Translations under genes and position numbers: made by a program
The notes under the pieces: model-generated
The model's database searches: none
What the model saw: only the letters and a program-made list of their open reading frames with translations
Told to the model about the DNA's origin: nothing
Shown here: positions 62,203 to 64,000 of the stretch, in pieces
Layout of the letters: each line of letters begins with the position of its first letter
Numbering within the stretch: the stretch's first letter is position 1
Assembly: GCF_029870955.1 (NCBI RefSeq)
Contig: NZ_PGFQ01000001.1
Span: 744,001-808,000 of the forward strand
From: Sulfitobacter faviae
Lineage (GTDB): Bacteria; Pseudomonadota; Alphaproteobacteria; Rhodobacterales; Rhodobacteraceae
Direction of reading: 5' to 3'
DNA length: 64,000 nucleotides

Positions 62203-63201
62203 ATGCCCTTGCTACACCACGACTTTCGCCGTTTTCTCGATGCCCTCGAAGACCTGAACCCGGCCCAGATCGAGGACGCACAAACGAAAATCCAGGATCT
62301 CCGACGAAAGACGGAAGCGATCTCGGAGATCGAAGCACGGACAAACCAAGATCACAAGTGCCCCTTCTGCGGCGACGAGCGCCGCCAGAAGTTGGGCCGC
62401 ACGCGGACCAAAATCCAGCGCTACCGCTGCACCGGTTGCCAGAAGGCTTATTCGGGACGAACGGGCAGCGCCATCGGCCGCATCCATCGCCCAGACCTGT
62501 TCATGGTGGCGCTGCGGGATATGTTGGGCACCTCTGCACCGCAGTCGGTGCGCAAGCTCGCGAGACGGCTCGGGCTCAACAAATACACGGTCTGGCGCTG
62601 GCGGATTCTGGTGTTTTCGATCATCGGGAGCAGCATCTCATCGGCGAGCTTTTCTGGGATCATCGAGGCGGACGAGACCTACCAGCGAGAGTCTCGAAAG
62701 GGGTCTCGAGAATGGGTCCGCCACTTCGCCGATCCGCAGAACGTCCCGCGGCCGCCGCGCCCTCGTTGGGAAGACTTCACGACACAAGGGCTGAAGATGA
62801 TGCGTGGTCTCTCAAGCTGGCAACTCCCCATCCTCACGGTCGCCGACCGTGGCGGTTCTCGCCTTTTTCGGCGGCTACCGAACCGCAAGAGTGCCACCGT
62901 GGAGCGCGCCATGAAGCCTCTGGTTCCGGATGATGCCGTGCTCTGCTCGGACGGAGGAACTGGCTACAGGAACCTCGCGGCGGCACGCCAACTGGAGCAT
63001 TTTGTGGTCGGCAGCAAGCCCGGCAAACGCGTGGCCTCAGGCTGCTATCACATCCAGAATGTGAACTCACTCCACGCCTGCTACAAGAGGTTCATCAAGC
63101 CCTTCTGTGGTCCGGCCAGCAAGAACCTCAGCGGCTACATCCGTTGGCTCGAGGTGAGACTGGAGGGGATACGACCCGCGGAACTTGTCCGCGCATCGTA
63201 A
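62203..63201 (+). CDS. IS1595-family (ISXO2-like) transposase
   Basis: The 332-residue protein has a zinc ribbon (CPFCGDERRQKLGRTRTKIQ, then RYRCTGCQKAYSGRTGS), an HTH (SVRKLARRLGLNKYTVWRWR) and an ISXO2-like DDE core. That core has Asp in GIIEADETYQRES, Asp in AVLCSDGGTGYRNLA and the HIQNVNSLHACYKRFIKPFC region. GGAGG overlaps the first ATG, so the TTG at 62,209 may be the real start. The terminal repeats are not obvious, so element boundaries are left open. It separates the nuclease islet from rsgA. Confidence 0.85.
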   Translation: MPLLHHDFRRFLDALEDLNPAQIEDAQTKIQDLRRKTEAISEIEARTNQDHKCPFCGDERRQKLGRTRTKIQRYRCTGCQKAYSGRTGSAIGRIHRPDLFMVALRDMLGTSAPQSVRKLARRLGLNKYTVWRWRILVFSIIGSSISSASFSGIIEADETYQRESRKGSREWVRHFADPQNVPRPPRPRWEDFTTQGLKMMRGLSSWQLPILTVADRGGSRLFRRLPNRKSATVERAMKPLVPDDAVLCSDGGTGYRNLAAARQLEHFVVGSKPGKRVASGCYHIQNVNSLHACYKRFIKPFCGPASKNLSGYIRWLEVRLEGIRPAELVRAS

Positions 63202-63264
63202 ATCTGGTGTCATGGCAGAGGTCCGCTTCAAGCCTGAAACGGACCGGGTTTGTAGGGCTTGGAC

Positions 63265-64000
63265 CTATCGCTCTCGATCCGATTTCGCCTTCATTGCGCT
63301 GCGCACGAGCTTGCCAAAAGCACGATCCTTTTCTCGGCGTTCCGCGAGACTGGCAGAGTTGAAGGCGTCCTCGGCTTGGAGCTTGCGCCAGCGGGCGAGC
63401 CGGGCGGGGTCAAGGCTGGCGCCCTCAATCGCGGCCAGGATGGCGCAGCCGGGTTCGGTTTTGTGCTGACAGTCGGTGAAACGGCAGTTCGCGGCCAGCG
63501 CCTCGATATCTTCGAACACGTCGGCGATGCCTGCTGCGGCGTCGGTCAGCTGCAATTCGCGCATGCCCGGCGTGTCGAGAACGAGGCAACCGCTCGGCGT
63601 GGCATGCAGCTCGCGCCGGGTCGTTGTGTGCCGACCTTTGGCATCGTCATCGCGGATGTCTTGCGTGGCGATGGCCTGCGTGCTGAGGAGCGCGTTCGTC
63701 ATGGTGGATTTGCCGACACCGGAGGAGCCGAGGAAAGCAACGGTGCGGCCGGGCTTGCACCAGTCGGCCAGCGCCTCAACCGGTTCGGCGCCGCGGGCGT
63801 CCAGCGCCACAACGGGCACCCTTTCGGACACGGCCTGCGCAGCGTCGATGTAGGGCACGGTGTCCTCTGCGATGTCCGCTTTCGTCAGGACGATCATCGG
63901 CTCGATCCCGGCTTCGAAGGCCAACGCAACGTAGCGCTCCAACCGCGCCACGTTGAAATCCGCGTTGCAGGATGTGACGACGAAGATCGTGTCGATGTTC
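63265..64000 (-). CDS. rsgA: Ribosome small-subunit-dependent GTPase A (partial)
   Basis: The gene continues past the right window edge; 245 residues of the C-terminal part are present. The circularly permuted GTPase order is visible: NKxD-type VLTKAD first, then the Walker A GSSGVGKST, the switch region RHTTTRRELH and DTPGM. A zinc-binding tail follows (CRFTDCQHKTEPGCAI). RsgA checks and matures the 30S ribosomal subunit in the cytoplasm. As a core gene it probably marks the edge of the accessory region. Confidence 0.93.
   Translation of the reverse strand, partial: NIDTIFVVTSCNADFNVARLERYVALAFEAGIEPMIVLTKADIAEDTVPYIDAAQAVSERVPVVALDARGAEPVEALADWCKPGRTVAFLGSSGVGKSTMTNALLSTQAIATQDIRDDDAKGRHTTTRRELHATPSGCLVLDTPGMRELQLTDAAAGIADVFEDIEALAANCRFTDCQHKTEPGCAILAAIEGASLDPARLARWRKLQAEDAFNSASLAERREKDRAFGKLVRSAMKAKSDRER

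Noticed and set aside
1..64000. CRISPR arrays, rRNA, tRNA or a replication origin
   Set aside because: I found no regularly spaced direct repeats, no cloverleaf-like genes and no repABC-type or iteron structure in this window.

Overview
This 64 kb window is GC-rich and reads like an alphaproteobacterium, most likely the Roseobacter/Rhodobacterales group. That placement is an inference from gene content: a caa3 oxidase with a gluconate-dehydrogenase-like partner, many Tat-exported redox enzymes, BCCT and SSS transporters, and dense ATGA gene overlaps. There is no rRNA or tRNA gene to confirm it. It looks like an accessory region, possibly a plasmid, chromid or genomic island, bounded by housekeeping rsgA at the right edge.

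Layout. (1) 1-11,952: a catabolic and uptake locus. A GntR-type regulator faces an acetylpolyamine-type deacetylase, a ThDP enzyme, an M20 deacylase, an APH-fold kinase and a class III aminotransferase or phospholyase; a peptide-type ABC importer converges on them. (2) 12,598-15,107: copy 1 of a 2.5 kb direct repeat (binding-protein lipoprotein, CDF transporter, SDR). Copy 2 lies at 52,536-55,044. (3) 15,110-23,974: a copper and periplasmic redox island with two multicopper oxidases, a cupredoxin-CusF fusion, a TolC-like lipoprotein, a DUF305 protein, and CsoR on the opposite strand. (4) 25,097-28,631: four nested IS remnants that truncate an ABC exporter. (5) 28,695-35,023: osmotic and ion genes (BCCT, MscS, SSS, PRC-barrel, CaCA exchanger). 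(6) 35,153-43,507: one operon running from a GMC flavoprotein dehydrogenase through cytochromes c to a caa3 oxidase. (7) 43,513-48,407: Trk potassium uptake genes and a Tat-exported flavin amine oxidase with two cytochromes c. (8) 48,496-55,318: mixed metabolism and the complete copy of the duplicated block. (9) 55,621-58,380: a second IS pair. (10) 58,573-61,892: a visibly less GC-rich islet holding two tiny membrane proteins coupled to a DGQHR (DndB-like) protein, facing a PD-(D/E)XK nuclease-like protein. This is the best candidate here for an undescribed, possibly defensive, system. (11) An IS1595-type transposase and rsgA.

How the genes fit together. The GMC and amine-oxidase modules would both feed electrons through dedicated cytochromes c to the caa3 oxidase. 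The copper genes would supply or detoxify the metal that such oxidases need. The first locus looks built to import an acylated amine, deacylate it, phosphorylate it and eliminate phosphate.

Caution. At least nine genes are split by single missing bases, fourteen in all, each in a run of G or C. This pattern looks like a systematic sequencing or assembly error, so these genes are annotated as single CDSs with the shift positions stated.
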